A stretch of DNA of 50,268 nucleotides from Nemertoderma westbladi (taxonomy: Eukaryota; Xenacoelomorpha; Nemertodermatida; Nemertodermatidae): positions 1 to 50,268 of the forward strand of contig JAUCBJ010006250.1 of assembly GCA_032718475.1 (NCBI GenBank), written 5' to 3'. Positions 34,464 through 44,200 of this stretch are shown here, in pieces. The notes beneath the pieces are model-generated. The model did no database searches, was not told the origin of the DNA, and saw only the letters and a list, made by a program, of their open reading frames with translations. Position numbers and translations under genes: made by a program. The number at the start of each line of letters is the position of its first letter. Position 1 is the first letter of the stretch.

Positions 34464-34729
34464 ATGTAATATTATGGTTTTGTTCAGAAATGGAAAAAAT
34501 GAGAAAGCGCGTCACCGGGGGTTGCAGTGGCGCTATACGTACGTTTCAGCCTATCAGGCCTCATCAGTAGCGCTAACCAGCTCAGCCACTTGCCCCTGAC
34601 ACTCAAACTCCCACCTAATCCACTTCTATTGAACAGGCAGTCTTAAGTTGCATATCCTAGCGCTGGTTCAACCCCCGGTGACGCGCTTTCTCATTTTTTC
34701 CATTTCTGAACAAAACCATAATATTACAT
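34464..34729 (-). mobile_element. 266-bp element with perfect 61-bp inverted ends and a hammerhead motif
   Basis: Left arm 34464-34524 and right arm 34669-34729 are exact reverse complements (61 of 61), running from ATGTAATATTATGGTTTTG to CCGGGGGTTG. The 144-bp middle, read on the minus strand, has a Pol III A-box-like TGGCTGAGCTGG (34578-34589), then the hammerhead core, then GCAACCCCCGG where a B box would be expected. The right arm on the plus strand shows GGTTCAACCCC, a better B-box match, and a T6 run. This suggests a tRNA-SINE-like or retrozyme-like origin. No ORF. It sits inside the TIR element 34177-34905. Confidence 0.8.
34530..34573 (-). ncRNA. Type I hammerhead ribozyme motif
   Basis: Minus strand, 5' to 3': stem I GCGCTA (34573-34568); core CTGATGA (34567-34561); stem II GGCCTGATAGGCT (34560-34548); core GAAA (34547-34544); stem III CGTACG, then T and A (34543-34536); stem I TAGCGC (34535-34530). 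All conserved core positions are met: CUGANGA, GAA, the A15.1-U16.1 pair, and a GUA cleavage triplet. Stem I has six perfect pairs, and stem II has a G-U closing pair then strong pairs. Stem III is a loopless palindrome ACGTACGT, which could form only between two molecules; very short stem III is known from hammerheads of Penelope-like elements and retrozymes. Predicted cut: between 34536 and 34535. Activity is inferred, not shown. Confidence 0.75.
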
Positions 34730-34981
34730 ATGAATCATAACTCAATTAGGGGAGTCATATCAGCCTAAGGGGAAAGGGAAGTCATCTCAGCCTAAGGCAG
34801 TAAGGGGAGTGTTCTCAGCCTAGGCTGAAACGAATGAGGAGTATTCTCAGCCTAGGCTGACAGGCTGATATGACTGGAAGAGGGAGTTATCTCAGCCTTC
34901 CTTGTCAGCTTGTACACCTGCAGACCGGTGTGTGTATATTTATTTAGTACGGTACTGTAGTAGGCCTACCGTACTGCCGTA

Positions 34982-36025
34982 ATGAAACCAATAAGAAAAA
35001 AGCCAACAATTGTAGGTAGGGCTATCGGATCTGCCAATCGTAAGATAAAACTTCAATCGCGCGGCTTCAAAGAAAAAATCGAGGAACTACGAGCGCGAAG
35101 GTCCTTACGACGGCGTCTAAAGGTTGTTTGTGCTTGCGAAGAAGCCTCGAAGAAAGAGGTAAAACAGTCAGACTCAGAGCTAAAGGATACGGCGATACCG
35201 CGAAAAAGACCTCAACGCACGTTTATCAGCGTAGAAACTCCTGAAGGATGTCGTATGGTCATCCACTCCCGAACATCAACTGATCACTCGGTCTCAGAGT
35301 TCAGGGATGAGTCTCATCTTGATGATATCAAGATGGAAGATCAGGTATTCGAAACTCCTCCGTCGAAAGCCATAATATCCGCACGAGAAAAATTAACCGC
35401 AGCGAGATTTCGTTTTATTAACGAATTTCTTTACACTAATCCCAGTAGTGCTATCGATAAGGATTATAGCAAGGATTCTGAATCCATCGAGGCTTACTTC
35501 AAGGGATTCTCTCAACAGATCGAGAAATGGCCATCAAACCCTTTGGATAAAGTAATCGCGTATTTAAACGGACAAGCGAAAGATTTGGTGGTGGCTGATT
35601 TGGGTTGCGGTCAGGGGTTGCTAGAGAAACGCGTTAAACAGAAGGTTGTCTCTGTGGACATTGTCAAGACTAACTCATGGGTTGTGCAAGCTGATATAGC
35701 TGATACCCCTATAGATAGCGACAGTGTTGACGTCGTGGTCTTCTGTTTGTCGCTTATGAACACAAATCTCTCGGATTTTATTGGGGAAGCTCGTCGGATT
35801 CTGAGGGTCGGGGGGTCGTTGGTTATTGCTGAGGTTGCGAGTAGGTTTGGTAAAGTTGGCTCATTCAGTCGGGCCCTCAAACGTTTCGGTTTTATTGAGA
35901 CTCATAGAGATTGTAGCAACAAGGTCTTTGTGTTGTTGAGATACAAGTTTGTGAACCGATCTAAACTACCTAAAGGTCAAATTCCTGGTCTTGAATTGAA
36001 ACCGTGTTTATATAAAAAGCGATAA
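34982..36025 (+). CDS. rrp8: RRP8-like nucleolar SAM-dependent methyltransferase
   Basis: A 347-residue uninterrupted ORF. A basic N-terminus (KIKLQSRGFKEKIEELRARR) suits nucleolar targeting. From about residue 130 it follows the RRP8 family: KLTAARFRFINEFLY, YFKGFSQQIEKWPSNPLDKV, SAM motif I VVADLGCGQG (residues 203-212), motif IV DVVVFCLSLMNTN (250-262), EARRILRVGGSLVIAEVASR, and the typical end IPGLELKPCLYKKR. Family members methylate N1 of an adenine in large-subunit rRNA and, in mammals, also work in rDNA silencing. Human RRP8 is about 456 residues, so the variable N-terminal part is shorter here. The first ATG is used because stops precede it. The gene is intronless, nested in the WD40 intron on the same strand, and has relatives of the same TIR element on both sides (to 34905 and at 36188). 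No clear AATAAA follows. Confidence 0.93.
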   Translation: MKPIRKKPTIVGRAIGSANRKIKLQSRGFKEKIEELRARRSLRRRLKVVCACEEASKKEVKQSDSELKDTAIPRKRPQRTFISVETPEGCRMVIHSRTSTDHSVSEFRDESHLDDIKMEDQVFETPPSKAIISAREKLTAARFRFINEFLYTNPSSAIDKDYSKDSESIEAYFKGFSQQIEKWPSNPLDKVIAYLNGQAKDLVVADLGCGQGLLEKRVKQKVVSVDIVKTNSWVVQADIADTPIDSDSVDVVVFCLSLMNTNLSDFIGEARRILRVGGSLVIAEVASRFGKVGSFSRALKRFGFIETHRDCSNKVFVLLRYKFVNRSKLPKGQIPGLELKPCLYKKR

Positions 36026-36187
36026 AATTATACTCATCTATAAGAGTTAAATATAATATTTTTATATTACCTACCATTGCTCCTAAACCACTGGCGTTAG
36101 TTTGGCAAATATAAATTAATAATAGTGATAATTGCCTGTTTAGTTAATTATCAATTATATATAAGTTAATTATTAATTATCAATCAT

Positions 36188-36300
36188 TCGAGAAGATTAG
36201 GTTACAGTGGCACGTTGTTCTATCCAGAACAATAAACGAAAATCATTAGAACAGGTTACAGTTATATTTGTAAAATTAATCAGATTGTTGAAATTCAGCT
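36188..36300 (+). repeat. Divergent TIR-element fragment downstream of RRP8
   Basis: GGTTACAGTGGC, then CAATAAACGA, then GGTTACAGTTATATTTG align in order with 34308-34385 of the element on the other side of RRP8, same orientation. It is clearly more diverged than the left copy. Confidence 0.55.
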
Positions 36301-36559
36301 TGTGAATATGTTAAAGGAATAATAATTTCGGAAGAATTTCCAATAATGTTCTAATAACAATTAATAAAATATAAAAGTTATACGACTTGGCACCAGCTTT
36401 TATGAATAAAGTAGAGATAGTTTCCAAAGAATGTAAACTGGACTGGCGCCGAATCGCAACACCGAACAACACATAGTTCATCTTCATAGTCAACTTAGAA
36501 TAAATAGCACTTTCATCTCTGCATACATATGTATCGGTTCCTAAGTTCTAGACACTATA

Positions 36560-36811
36560 TTGCAGATGGTCGGGATTGGTTTTCCAAGGCGACGAATTGT
36601 CACCTCTTTAGTATTTTTGGAGCAAATCCACCAGCTATTCTATTATAAACATCAGAGATTGCCGTGTTGTTGTACGTTGTATAGGGTCGGATCATCTATC
36701 AAATCACTGCAAGTAGCTCTTAACAAACTAGCGAGTCGTTATTGCAAGGTAAATCACCTTTCGGTCTATTTGAGTAAAACGAAAGTCATTAAGTTTCGCA
36801 AGACCTTGTAA
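36560..36811 (+). pseudogene. Reverse-transcriptase fragment of a jockey/CR1-type LINE
   Basis: The frame reads VGSSIKSLQVALNKLASRYC then KVNHLSVYLSKTKVIKFRK, the stretch that follows the YADD box in many LINE RTs (SLQxxLNxLxxYCxxNxLxVNxxKTKVxxF). The preceding YADD region is degenerate. The family differs from the LINEs at 4607 and 17718. Confidence 0.7.
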
Positions 36812-37304
36812 TTGTATGCGAATAGCCTCTATAGTAGACTTAAACGAAGTCTCCATGGATACAGACAGGAAACTGTAGTCATAGTCACCGATTATACATA
36901 CTCCCAGTCACTATGAATGCATGTGAGAACTCCAGATAACTGTTAAGTCATACATATTATTATTAAGTCACATCGCTGTGGTTTTTTTGGAGACTCTGTT
37001 GTGGTTTGAGAAAGTACCCCTCAAGTACAATGATTCTGTCAGCTGCAGATAACCCATCAACAGACCAGATTCCTCTGGAAAAGTTGTCAGGACAACGTCG
37101 ACGTGTTTCACCACCAACGTCTCTGTTCTGATATATAATGCTGGTGACCCGAGGCTACTTGTATATAGTCGATTAAATAAGTCGCCGGTTGTCACTCGCT
37201 ATTGTCACAAGTTAAAATATTTGTTTTCGTTAATTTATTGGTGTTAATTTGTTTATTTTCCTTTTTCAGTCAGTATTTAATTGTAAATTTATATATTTAA
37301 ACAG

Positions 37305-37417
37305 GTATTTAATGTTGACAACGGCTCCCATCTATATCACCTCACTGACCCGGATATACAGTCAACCAGTCTGCCATGCACTGCCATACAATTCAAACCA
37401 GTGCAACCCGGAGATAG
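37305..37417 (+). CDS. WD40-repeat protein, exon 2
   Basis: A 113-nt exon encoding VFNVDNGSHLYHLTDPDIQS, TSLPCTAIQF and KPVQPGD plus two bases of an Arg codon. It completes the blade begun in exon 1 (GNIQ|VFN) and starts the next (LPCTAIQFKP). Acceptor ATTTAAACAG; donor AG|GTTAGT. The two leftover bases AG join to the first base of exon 3 (G) to give AGG (Arg). The match in phase and in propeller pattern on both sides makes this exon secure despite its small size and the 29.7-kb intron before it. About 30 bp upstream a second CAG followed by TATTTAATTG resembles the true acceptor and exon start. Confidence 0.85.
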
Positions 37418-37552
37418 GTTAGTCAAAGCAATATTTCGAAACGGCTTTTTATTCTTGAATGTTTCATAAAAAGTTGAAAATATCTCTAAGTAATTTTTTT
37501 ATTCTTTTAAGCATGTAACGTATTTCCTGTTATTTAAAAATAATCATTTATT

Positions 37553-37636
37553 ACATGGGGAAAAATGTATACTTCTTTCACTATTCTCGAGGCATTTTAT
37601 TTACCGAGCGAAAGGTTAATAAAGGGTCGAGAGATT
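37553..37636 (-). mobile_element. Partial copy of the ACATGGGAAAA MITE
   Basis: Reverse-complement match to 833-949, keeping the ACATGGGG end and the CTCGAGGCATTTTATTTACC core; the other end is lost after GAGAGA. It lies in intron 2 of the WD40 gene. Confidence 0.6.
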
Positions 37637-38428
37637 TCATTGCATCCAGAGCATGGGGATTTCAAATCTGAAAACCGCTTAGAAAGATCTTTTTTAGTTG
37701 TCGTAGAATATCTGTCTGGCAACCTGTCTGTCAAAATGTAAGGCAGGCGGACAGACTAGATTCCACCAATTATTGAAACTGACATCGGAAATGAAATCAG
37801 CGTCCCAGAAAACCCCTGTAAATATAATTTTAGCTCAGTGGTGTGCTCCCTTCCTGTCATACACTACTATCAACCAAACATACATACAAACATACCCTCA
37901 TACACCCAATTTTGCGCGGAAGGTTTAAACTTTGAAGGCGGTTATCTCTGATTGACATTTTTTCACACGAAAAATAAATACTACTCCGCCATTTCTTAAC
38001 CGTTTTTTTACAATATTGCCAGCTATCAGAAATAGAAAATTTAACTACAAAAAATGGCCGAAAAATATGATGAAAATGAACATAAAACTGAAAATTAACC
38101 ATGAAATGTTGTACCGAAAAAAAAATTGGAAAATAACGGAGGTGTAGTCTTTTTGTTGAAATTTTCGAAATATCACGCAGCCGCTAGGGGGCGCCAAAAA
38201 GGGGCGTTTTTCACATTTTTATATTTACTTTAGTATATCGTTCTCTATGCATTTTTCAACCACATTGGAGATATAAACAAATTTAAAAAAAACACCGGGG
38301 TTGGGTGGGGGTTTCAAATTTCATGCAGTCTCATTAAGATTTATATAACAATAGGGGGGGTGGGGGGGTCTATTTCAATGAATTACAACACTATATTTCA
38401 GGACATGGGGTATATACATAGAAAACCA
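37637..38428. other. Intronic DNA of the WD40 gene
   Basis: AT-rich, with a G-rich run near 38354-38370. No gene or array recognised. Confidence 0.5.
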
Positions 38429-38490
38429 TCCATTCCTTTCCTGTGTGTAAACCAACATACCATTCCTTCCCTAGGTATATCAACCAAACA
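38429..38490 (+). repeat. Displaced copies of the exon-3 splice acceptor
   Basis: CATTCCTTCCCTAG followed by GTATATCAACC at 38461-38485 copies the real acceptor and first exon bases (CATTCCTTCCCTAG then GTATACCAAC, 40123-40146). A more degenerate copy precedes it at 38429-38460. They were separated from the exon by the insertion at 38491-40087. Confidence 0.7.
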
Positions 38491-40087
38491 GATAGGGCTG
38501 GATTAAGGCCTAGGCTAGCTAGGCTATAGCCTAGGGCCCCCGACTTTTTGGAGCCCCCAATTCCAATAATATGTAAAGGAGGTGCAAATAACAATTAGAA
38601 GTCAATAAGTAATGTAAAATTGAAACTATGGAAACCATCGCATTATTTGACTTGAAAACCATGAATTTTACCGGTTTACATGTAATTTTACAGAGGGGTC
38701 ATCATTAATATTACTAAATTGAAATTCACTGCCATTGAACTTCAGTTATTGGTTTTTAAACTCTGAGCAGCTTAGTCAGGCTAAGCGAGATACGTCATGA
38801 ATTTAGGTTTTTGCCCACAAATTCCGATCTAAACCACTGTTGGTTTTTTTGAAGCAGTTGGTTGAGTAGCGGTAGTCATTCAGAAAAATTCCCTCAATAT
38901 GTTCATCGTGGTGAATTTTTTTTTACAGACCCTTTAACATAGCAGTGGAGACTAATTAACTACAGTAGCTACGTCTATCATGTAAGAGCTGTCGCTTAGA
39001 AATTATAGCTGATCGGTGTTTCTGAAGTACCTAATTTACTGGTGACTAAAAAAACGTTTCGACCATAGCAACCAGGTTAAACATGACTTCAAAGTTAGCA
39101 CTGGTACTACTACAGTTTCCGATGTATTATGTGTGACTTCCAAATCCTGGATCAATCCTGCCCATTGCCTGACTTCCGGATCGATGATACCAGGTAAGTC
39201 GTCGACATGCTCTAACATGCCATCCTTTGAGTTTATGCTCATATGATCAGACATTTCCGGAGGACTTACAAAGTTAACTGTCAAAATTGCGGTCTTCTTG
39301 GAGTTAACAAAACTCATCAGAAAAAGCCCATCACCAACTCTGATGCACATTACCCACCATTACTATGCAGCTCATCTGCTGGGCCATGTCCTGTACCCTG
39401 CTGCCAGGTGCAGGTCGCAGTGAAGTGCACTCGGATTGGAGAAGAGAGCACTATATTTCTGCCAAGCCATTGATTGATCACCATCTGCCTGGCCAGGCCA
39501 TATACCCTTGCAGGCCGCAACCAAGTACATGGGTCCTTCCAGGATCAAGGGTGTCCCTATCTCAGAACGAAGTGGGACCCTACTCCTACTTACAGGACCA
39601 GATTTGCCCTTAGTAAGAGGGTCTATACAGCCACAGGTGGCACCTCCTTTATGCTGCATGGAGGTGGCAAGTTTTCTTTATCAATGACCTAGAATACCTA
39701 ACCTGATTTAGGTCAAGTACAATAAACATTGGAGGTGTCTCATTGGAAAATTAAATATAGATATTACATTTAATTTTGTGATTAAAAAAGTGTCACAAAA
39801 ATTGTCATTATTGATAATAACAATGTGTTGGCAAGCTGTATTTTCATATTTTTGTATTTTCAAATTTTCATATTTTTGTGTTTTGTTAACTGGATAATTA
39901 ATCAACAATAGCGGGCTTTCCAATGTTTGGAATGAGGCCCCTGCCCGGCCTGGCCCATGGGCTAGCCCGGCCCGTGTCCATCTCTCCCCCCCCCCCCCCC
40001 CCCCCCCCAGTGCGACCCCTCCTGCCAAAGGTCGAGGGCCCCTCATTTGTCATTAGCCTAGGGGCCCCCAAAACTAGCCCGGCCCTG
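38491..40087. mobile_element. hAT-like element splitting the exon-3 acceptor repeats
   Basis: The left end reads AGGGCTGGATTAAGGCCTAG and the right end, reversed, CAGGGCCGGGCTAG with a GGGGGCCCC block, an arrangement typical of hAT termini. The flanks are both acceptor-repeat sequence (ACCAAACA and CCAACATA, an imperfect 8-bp match). It carries no transposase but contains the LINE composite at 39040-39705 and a long C tract near 39986-40008. Confidence 0.5.
39040..39705 (-). pseudogene. Internally deleted LINE copy 3
   Basis: Minus strand: about 350 bp of LINE-family leader (39705-39352, matching 17690-17340) joins directly to an RT fragment (39350-39040) with NSKKTAILTVNF and KDGMLEHVDD. 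Endonuclease and most of RT are missing. It shows the empty site used to date the foldback in copy 1. It is nested in the hAT-like element. Confidence 0.7.
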
Positions 40088-40136
40088 CCAACATACCATT
40101 CCTTCTCTAGGTATACCAACACCATTCCTTCCCTAG
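40088..40136 (+). repeat. Tandem 28-bp acceptor repeats before exon 3
   Basis: Two consecutive acceptors, CCATTCCTTCTCTAG and CCATTCCTTCCCTAG, are each followed by GTATACCAAC. The unit is about 14 nt of intron end plus about 14 nt of exon start. The second one is the exon-3 boundary. Confidence 0.8.
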
Positions 40137-40338
40137 GTATACCAACATACTCGTCGCTAGTTACGCTTCTGGTAGGGTTAAGTTTTGGCATCTTTCGAGT
40201 CCGAAACCGTTAGCTACGCTCACTGAGACGAGACAAACGTTAGCAGTTGCGTTTAATCCAACATCTGAAACATTCGCAACCGCCGGTTCCACCGAGAAGA
40301 TCTACATCCGAGATGTTAACACTCACGCCATAGTTAAG
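40137..40338 (+). CDS. WD40-repeat protein, exon 3
   Basis: A 202-nt exon. It completes the second blade (YTNILVASYASGRVKFWH, ending in a WD-like WH) and encodes most of the third: RQTLAVAFNPTSETFATAGS then TEKIYIRDVNTHAIVK, with the typical RD end. Acceptor CCTTCCCTAG; donor AAG|GTGAGT. Starts one base into a codon shared with exon 2 and ends in phase 0. The earlier tandem acceptors upstream would give a frame change if used (28-bp shifts), so the last one is chosen. Confidence 0.88.
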
Positions 40339-40640
40339 GTGAGTTGATCTCCAGCCATCGGGAGGTAGTGCACTCATCGTCTCACTACATATATTCGGTT
40401 GTTCTTGTAGATATTGTCCGGTTTGAATTAAAATAAAGGCGACATCATCCCAGTTTATACAAAATATAATATGAACTTAGCTATTGAAGTATTAACTGAT
40501 TTGATTATTTGCTTCTGACCGACGTGAAATATATTAAAAATTTATTAATTTGAGTATAATTTTTATATTTTGACTATCTATGTGAACGCTGTCTTAGAAA
40601 ATTTATCTGTATTTGTAACCAGTAAAATGTATTTTTATAG

Positions 40641-40775
40641 GTTTGCGAACCAACTAATTCCAAGGAGATAATGGACGGCCATCGTTCCCGCGTATTTGCC
40701 CTTCGTTATCACCCATTGGATAGTAATGTATTCATTAGCGGCGGATGGGATGATACAGTTCAGTTCTGGGACCAG
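40641..40775 (+). CDS. WD40-repeat protein, exon 4
   Basis: A 135-nt, 45-codon exon in phase 0 at both ends. It encodes VCEPTNSKEIMDGHRSRVFA, then LRYHPLDSNVFISGGWDDTV and QFWDQ: a full WD40 blade with GH, the central D of WDD and a terminal WD. Acceptor ATTTTTATAG; donor CAG|GTAAGT, both strong. It follows a short 302-bp intron. The next exon is not in unique sequence in this window. The 43-bp array units, spliced here, would continue as RESHSV or LESHSV, a plausible end of the blade. Confidence 0.88.
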
Positions 40776-41261
40776 GTAAGTTACTGGGAGATAGTTTTAC
40801 AAATTCTAATTTTTTATTAAGCGACACATTCACTATGCAGACTGCAGTGGGTTGGGATTATTCATTTAAAATAATTATGTTTGATTGAATAATAAATTAA
40901 ACCTTCGTTACTAAGTTAATATATTTATACCGCCGGGCTAATATTAAAACGAACAGCCAATAAATTAACATGAGGTTCGTTTTTCAGAGTTTATATAATA
41001 TTCGTATTATATTAATATATTATTATATAAATTATGTACTTTTATATAGTCCTTTTATTTAACCTGTTTTAAATCGCTTGGAATTATTTTTTTAAATAAA
41101 GTAATATATTAAATCATTTAAAAGGAAATAATTTAATATTCAATAAATATTAAATAATTTATATATAAATAATATTATTTTTTAAAATAATAAGTATTAA
41201 TTTATTGTTATTATTATTATTAATAATACTAAAGCTACTATTTAATTATACTCTCAATGGT
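40776..41261 (+). other. 5' part of intron 4
   Basis: Very AT-rich unique DNA between the exon-4 donor and the 43-bp array. No coding signal. Confidence 0.6.
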
Positions 41262-44200
41262 AGTCCCACTCTGTTATTTATTTTGGTTTTATTCTTTCAG
41301 CTGGAGTCCCACTCTGTTATTTATTTTGGTTTTATTCTTTCAGCGGGAGTCCCACTCTGTTATTTATTTAGGTTTTATTCTTTCAGCTGGAGTCCCATTC
41401 TGTTATTTATTTTGGTTTTATTCTTTCAGCGGGAGTCCCACTCTGTTATTTATTTTGGTTTTATTCTTTCAGCTGGAGTCCCACTCTGTTATTTATTTTG
41501 GTTTTATTCTTTCAGCTGGAGTCCCATTCTGTTATTTATTTTGGTTTTATTCTTTCAGCGGGAGTCCCACTCTGTTATTTATTTTGGTTTTATTCTTTCA
41601 GCTGGAGTCCCACTCTGTTATTTATTTTGGTTTTATTCTTTCAGCTGGAGTCCCATTCTGTTATTTATTTTGGTTTTATTCTTTCAGCTGGAGTCCCACT
41701 CTGTTATTTATTTTGGTTTTATTCTTTCAGCTGGAGTCCCACTCTGTTATTTATTTTGGTTTTATTCTTTCAGCGCGAGTCCCACTCTGTTATTTATTTT
41801 GGTTTTATTCTTTCAGCTGGAGTTCCACTCTGTTATTTATTTTGGTTTTATTCTTTCAGCGGGAGTCCCACTCTGTTATTTATTTTGGTTTTATTCTTTC
41901 AGCTGGAGTCCCACTCTGTTATTTATTTTGGTTTTATTCTTTCAGCGGGAGTCCCAATCTGTTATTTATTTTGGTTTTATTCTTTCAGCGGGAGTCCCAA
42001 TCTGTTATTTATTTTGGTTTTATTCTTTCAGCTGGAGTCCCACTCTGTTATTTATTTTGGTTTTATTCTTTCAGCTGGAGTCCCACTCTGTTATTTATTT
42101 TGGTTTTATTCTTTCAGCTGGAGTCCCACTCTGTTATTTATTTTGGTTTTATTCTTTCAGCTGGAGTCCCACTCTGTTATTTATTTTGGTTTTATTCTTT
42201 CAGCTGGAGTCCCATTTTCTGTTATTTATTTTGGTTTTATTCTTTCAGCTGGAGTCCCACTCTGTTACTTATTTTGGCTTTATTCTTTCAGCTGGAGTCC
42301 CACTCTGTTATTTATTTTGGTTTTATTCTTTCAGCTGGAGTCCCACTCTGTTATTTATTTTGGTTTTATTCTTTCAGCTGGAGTCCCACTCTGTTATTTA
42401 TTTTGGTTTTATTCTTTCAGCAGGAGTCCCATTCTGTTATTTATTTTGGTTTTATTCTTTCAGCGGGAGTCCCACTCTGTTATTTATTTTGGTTTTATTC
42501 TTTCAGCTGGAGTCCCATTCTGTTATTTATTTTGGTTTTATTCTTTCAGCTGGAGTCCCACTCTGTTATTTATTTTGGTTTTATTCTTTCAGCTGGAGTC
42601 CCATTCTGTTATTTATTTAGGTTTTATTCTTTCAGCGGGAGTCCCAATCTGTTATTTATTTAGGTTTTATTCTTTCAGCGGGAGTCCCACTCTGTTATTT
42701 ATTTTGGTTTTATTCTTTCAGCGGGAGTCCCAATCTGTTATTTATTTAGGTTTTATTCTTTCAGCTGGAGTCCCACTCTGTTATTTATTTTGGTTTTATT
42801 CTTTCAGCTGGAGTCCCACTCTGTTATTTATTTTGGTTTTATTCTTTCAGCTGGAGTCCCATTCTGTTATTTATTTTGGTTTTATTCTTTCAGCGGGAGT
42901 CCCACTCTGTTATTTATTTTGGTTTTATTCTTTCAGCTGGAGTCCCATTCTGTTATTTATTTTGGTTTTATTCTTTCAGCTGGAGTCCCACTCTGTTATT
43001 TATTTTGGTTTTATTCTTTCAGCTGGAGTCCCATTCTGTTATTTATTTTGGTTTTATTCTTTCAGCTGGAGTCCCACTCTGTTATTTATTTTGGTTTTAT
43101 TCTTTCAGCTGGAGTCCCATTCTGTTATTTATTTTGGTTTTATTCTTTCAGCTGGAGTCCCACTCTGTTATTTATTTTGGTTTTATTCTTTCAGCTGGAG
43201 TCCCACTCTGTTATTTATTTTGGTTTTATTCTTTCAGCTGGAGTCCCATTTTCTGTTATTTATTTTGGTTTTATTCTTTCAGCTGGAGTCCCACTCTGTT
43301 ATTTATTTTGGTTTTATTCTTTCAGCTGGAGTCCCACTCTGTTATTTATTTTGGTTTTATTCTTTCAGCTGGAGTCCCACTCTGTTATTTATTTTGGTTT
43401 TATTCTTTCAGCGGGAGTCCCACTCTGTTATTTATTTTGGTTTTATTCTTTCAGCTGGAGTCCCACTCTGTTATTTATTTTGGTTTTATTCTTTCAGCAG
43501 GAGTCCCACTCTGTTATTTATTTTGGTTTTATTCTTTCAGCGGGAGTCCCAATCTGTTATTTATTTTGGTTTTATTCTTTCAGCTGGAGTCCCACTCTGT
43601 TATTTATTTTGGCTTTATTCTTTCAGCTGGAGTCCCACTCTGTTATTTATTTTGGTTTTATTCTTTCAGCTGGAGTCCCACTCTGTTATTTATTTTGGTT
43701 TTATTCTTTCAGCTGGAGTTCCACTCTGTTATTTATTTTGGTTTTATTCTTTCAGCTGGAGTCCCATTCTTTTATTTATTTAGGTTTTATTCTTTCAGCG
43801 GGAGTCCCACTCTGTTATTTATTTAGGTTTTTTTCTTTCAGCGAGAGTCCCACTCTGTTATTTATTTTGGTTTTATTCTTTCAGCTGGAGTCCAACTCTG
43901 TTATTTATTTTGGTTTTATTCTTTCAGCGGGAGTCCCACTCTGTTATTTATTTTGGTTTTATTCTTTCAGCTGGAGTCCCACTCTGTTATTTATTTTGGT
44001 TTTATTCTTTCAGCGGGAGTCCCACTCTGTTATTTATTTTGGTTTTATTCTTTCAGCTGGAGTCCCACTCTGTTATTTATTTTGGTTTTATTCTTTCAGC
44101 GGGAGTCCCATTCTGTTATTTATTTTGGTTTTATTCTTTCAGCGGGAGTCCCACTCTGTTATTTATTTTGGTTTTATTCTTTCAGCTGGAGTCCCACTCT

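Larger units (their letters stand above)
34177..34905 (+). mobile_element. TIR element of the AGGCTGAGATAACTCCCC family, long copy
   Basis: It starts AACAGGCTGAGATAACTCCC and ends in GGGAGTTATCTCAGCC near 34900. Its inside repeats that of 28805-29082 in the opposite orientation. It has been interrupted by a 266-bp element at 34464-34729. Many internal CCTAGGCTGAG boxes give it further self-complementarity. It ends about 80 bp before the RRP8 start codon. Confidence 0.7.

Noticed and set aside
39898-40213. ORFs with long Gly or Pro runs on both strands near 40 kb
   Set aside because: Produced by the C tract and transposon end; the true coding signal there is WD40 exon 3 in another frame.
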